8,139 nucleotides of DNA from positions 1 through 8,139 of the forward strand of contig JAICIG010000367.1 of the NCBI GenBank assembly GCA_025924495.1, written 5' to 3'. A program made the position numbers and the translations under genes. Under the pieces are notes generated by a model that saw only the letters and a list, made by a program, of their open reading frames with translations, did not search any database and had not been told where the DNA came from. Below are positions 7,088-8,139 of this stretch, in pieces. Numbering within the stretch: the first letter of the stretch is position 1; the number at the start of each line of letters is the position of its first letter. This DNA comes from Pirellulales bacterium (lineage in GTDB: Bacteria; Planctomycetota; Planctomycetia; Pirellulales; JAICIG01).

Positions 7088-7116
7088 TTGTTATTTGGTC
7101 TCGGCCTACCTATGCT
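7088..7116 (+). promoter_or_regulatory. Putative sigma70-like promoter of the GAF-domain gene
   Basis: TTGTTA (7088-7093) and TATGCT (7111-7116) are separated by 17 nt, each matching 4 of 6 consensus bases. Transcription would start near 7123. Its -35 element lies one base from the -35 element of the opposing fabI promoter. Confidence 0.4.
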
Positions 7117-7234
7117 CTTTTGAGGCAGTCGTTTGAGGATGCTGGGCGGCAGGAGTAAGGAGAGATCAGCGCGCCAGAGCACGACCTCGAACCTTAAGCT
7201 CTCAACCTTGAATTCCCCGGGCCCGCCGAGCGGC

Positions 7235-8139
7235 ATGCCAGCACCGACGCCCCCCAACTCAGAGCCAGCGCCATGGAGCGATGCTCCCGAGCTTGCGCCG
7301 GCGATCGCCCGGCTCTTATGGCTGGCTGCCCAAGAATCGCCAACAAGCTCATTTCTGGGCGCTGCGTTGCCGCTCGTCACTTCGACCGCCAAGGCCGAAT
7401 ACGCGGCAATCGCCGATTCGGGTCGCGGCCAATGGACATCGCTGGCCGACGCTGGTCCGCCGCAACCGCTGCCGACAGCCCTGCTGGGCGAGGCGCTCGA
7501 CCGCGAATCGTGCGTCGCCATCGGCCCCTGGACCGCCGCCCCGTTACACGCCAAAGGCGTTTCCGGCGAACTGTTGGCGTTGCACTTTGTTCAGGACTTG
7601 CCGCCGCGAGCCGCGGCGCTGACCGCAGCATTGGCCGCCGTCTTGGGACGATCGCTCGCTGCTGTCCGCCAGCGCGACCAACAGCGGCGCCGCGTCGATC
7701 GCCTGGAAGCTATTCTTGAAATCGCTGGACGATGGAACCGCAATCAACAAACCGAATCGCTGCTGGTCGAAATGGCCGAAGCCGCCACTCGGTTACTTGC
7801 TGCCGATCGCGCGAGCATTTTTCTCTGGGATCGCCACAGCCACACGCTCGTCGGCCGCCCGGCGCTGGGCATCGGTAAAGATGAGTTGCGCGTCCCCGAC
7901 AATTCGGGCATCGTCGGCCGCGTGATTCAGACGGGCGAACCGCATCGCGTCGATCTGGCGGACGATCGCGGTCAGATCAACCGCCAAGTCGACGAACAGT
8001 TGCATTATCGCACACGCACGCTGCTGTGCGTTCCGCTGCGCGGCCGCCGGGGCGAACTGTTCGGCGCCTTCGAAACGATCAATAAGCGACACGGCAACTT
8101 CACGGACGAAGACCAGGCCACGCTCGTCGAGTTGGCGGC
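7235..8139 (+). CDS. GAF-domain signalling protein, C-terminus outside the window
   Basis: The frame is open to the right edge, giving 301 residues and no stop. Residues about 20-140 form a poorly conserved, alanine-rich domain that may be a degenerate GAF domain. Residues about 138-165 ('VRQRDQQRRRVDRLEAILE') look like a signalling helix or coiled coil. From about 175 a clear GAF domain runs to the edge: 'AATRLLAADRASIFLWDR', 'DNSGIVGRVIQTGEPHRV', 'TRTLLCVPLRGRRGELFGAFETINK', 'FTDEDQATLVELA'. GAF domains bind small ligands or sense redox or light state in the cytosol. The output domain (histidine kinase, sigma54 activator, phosphatase, cyclase or other) is not visible. The start is uncertain. 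ATG 7235 lacks a ribosome binding site. ATG 7139 in the same frame is nearer the putative promoter, but its extra 32 residues look non-coding. The gene is divergent from fabI. Confidence 0.78.
   Translation, partial: MPAPTPPNSEPAPWSDAPELAPAIARLLWLAAQESPTSSFLGAALPLVTSTAKAEYAAIADSGRGQWTSLADAGPPQPLPTALLGEALDRESCVAIGPWTAAPLHAKGVSGELLALHFVQDLPPRAAALTAALAAVLGRSLAAVRQRDQQRRRVDRLEAILEIAGRWNRNQQTESLLVEMAEAATRLLAADRASIFLWDRHSHTLVGRPALGIGKDELRVPDNSGIVGRVIQTGEPHRVDLADDRGQINRQVDEQLHYRTRTLLCVPLRGRRGELFGAFETINKRHGNFTDEDQATLVELA

Noticed and set aside
7273..7719. 148-residue plus-strand frame and the overlapping 7281-7622 frame
   Set aside because: The frame starting at 7235 stays open to the window edge and encodes a recognisable GAF domain, so these arginine-rich frames are out-of-register shadows.

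Overview
This GC-rich window most likely comes from a member of the Planctomycetota, probably of the Pirellula type. The main clue is the first gene. It starts with a basic N-terminus carrying a 'RTRWEQLENRVLLAAD' motif, close to the LEPR-XLL motif seen at the start of very large planctomycete surface proteins, and continues into DUF11 repeats and a DUF4214 end. This placement comes from recognising motifs; no search was run.

Layout, left to right. Positions 56-4081 (+) hold one 1341-residue secreted or surface repeat protein: eight DUF11-type beta-sandwich repeats, then three DUF4214-like helical units. Positions 4082-4307 are a convergent gap with two inverted repeats, probably ending transcription from one or both sides. 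Positions 4308-5561 (-) encode a secreted HExxH metallopeptidase of the peptidase-MA (gluzincin) type with a long disordered-looking tail. Positions 5562-5800 are a gap with a short AT-rich palindrome and no convincing gene. Positions 5801-6196 (-) encode a MutT-like Nudix hydrolase, and positions 6203-7030 (-) encode the NADH enoyl-ACP reductase FabI. Positions 7031-7234 are a divergent intergenic region with two plausible back-to-back sigma70-like promoters. From about 7235 to the right edge (+) runs an incomplete GAF-domain signalling protein that leaves the window without a stop codon.

How the genes fit together. fabI and the Nudix gene lie 6 nt apart on the same strand and look co-transcribed from the promoter at 7058-7086; the peptidase gene may follow on the same transcript or have its own promoter. 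fabI is core fatty-acid synthesis and the Nudix protein is probably nucleotide-pool cleaning, so they share a transcript rather than an obvious pathway. The repeat protein and the peptidase are both predicted to be exported and converge, but nothing in the sequence shows that they act together. The GAF protein is a sensor or regulator whose output domain lies outside the window.

I see no CRISPR array, mobile element, tRNA, rRNA or defence system. Most of the window is ordinary. The points most worth a second look are the architecture and internal duplication history of the repeat protein, the hairpin pair between the convergent genes, and the closely packed divergent promoters.
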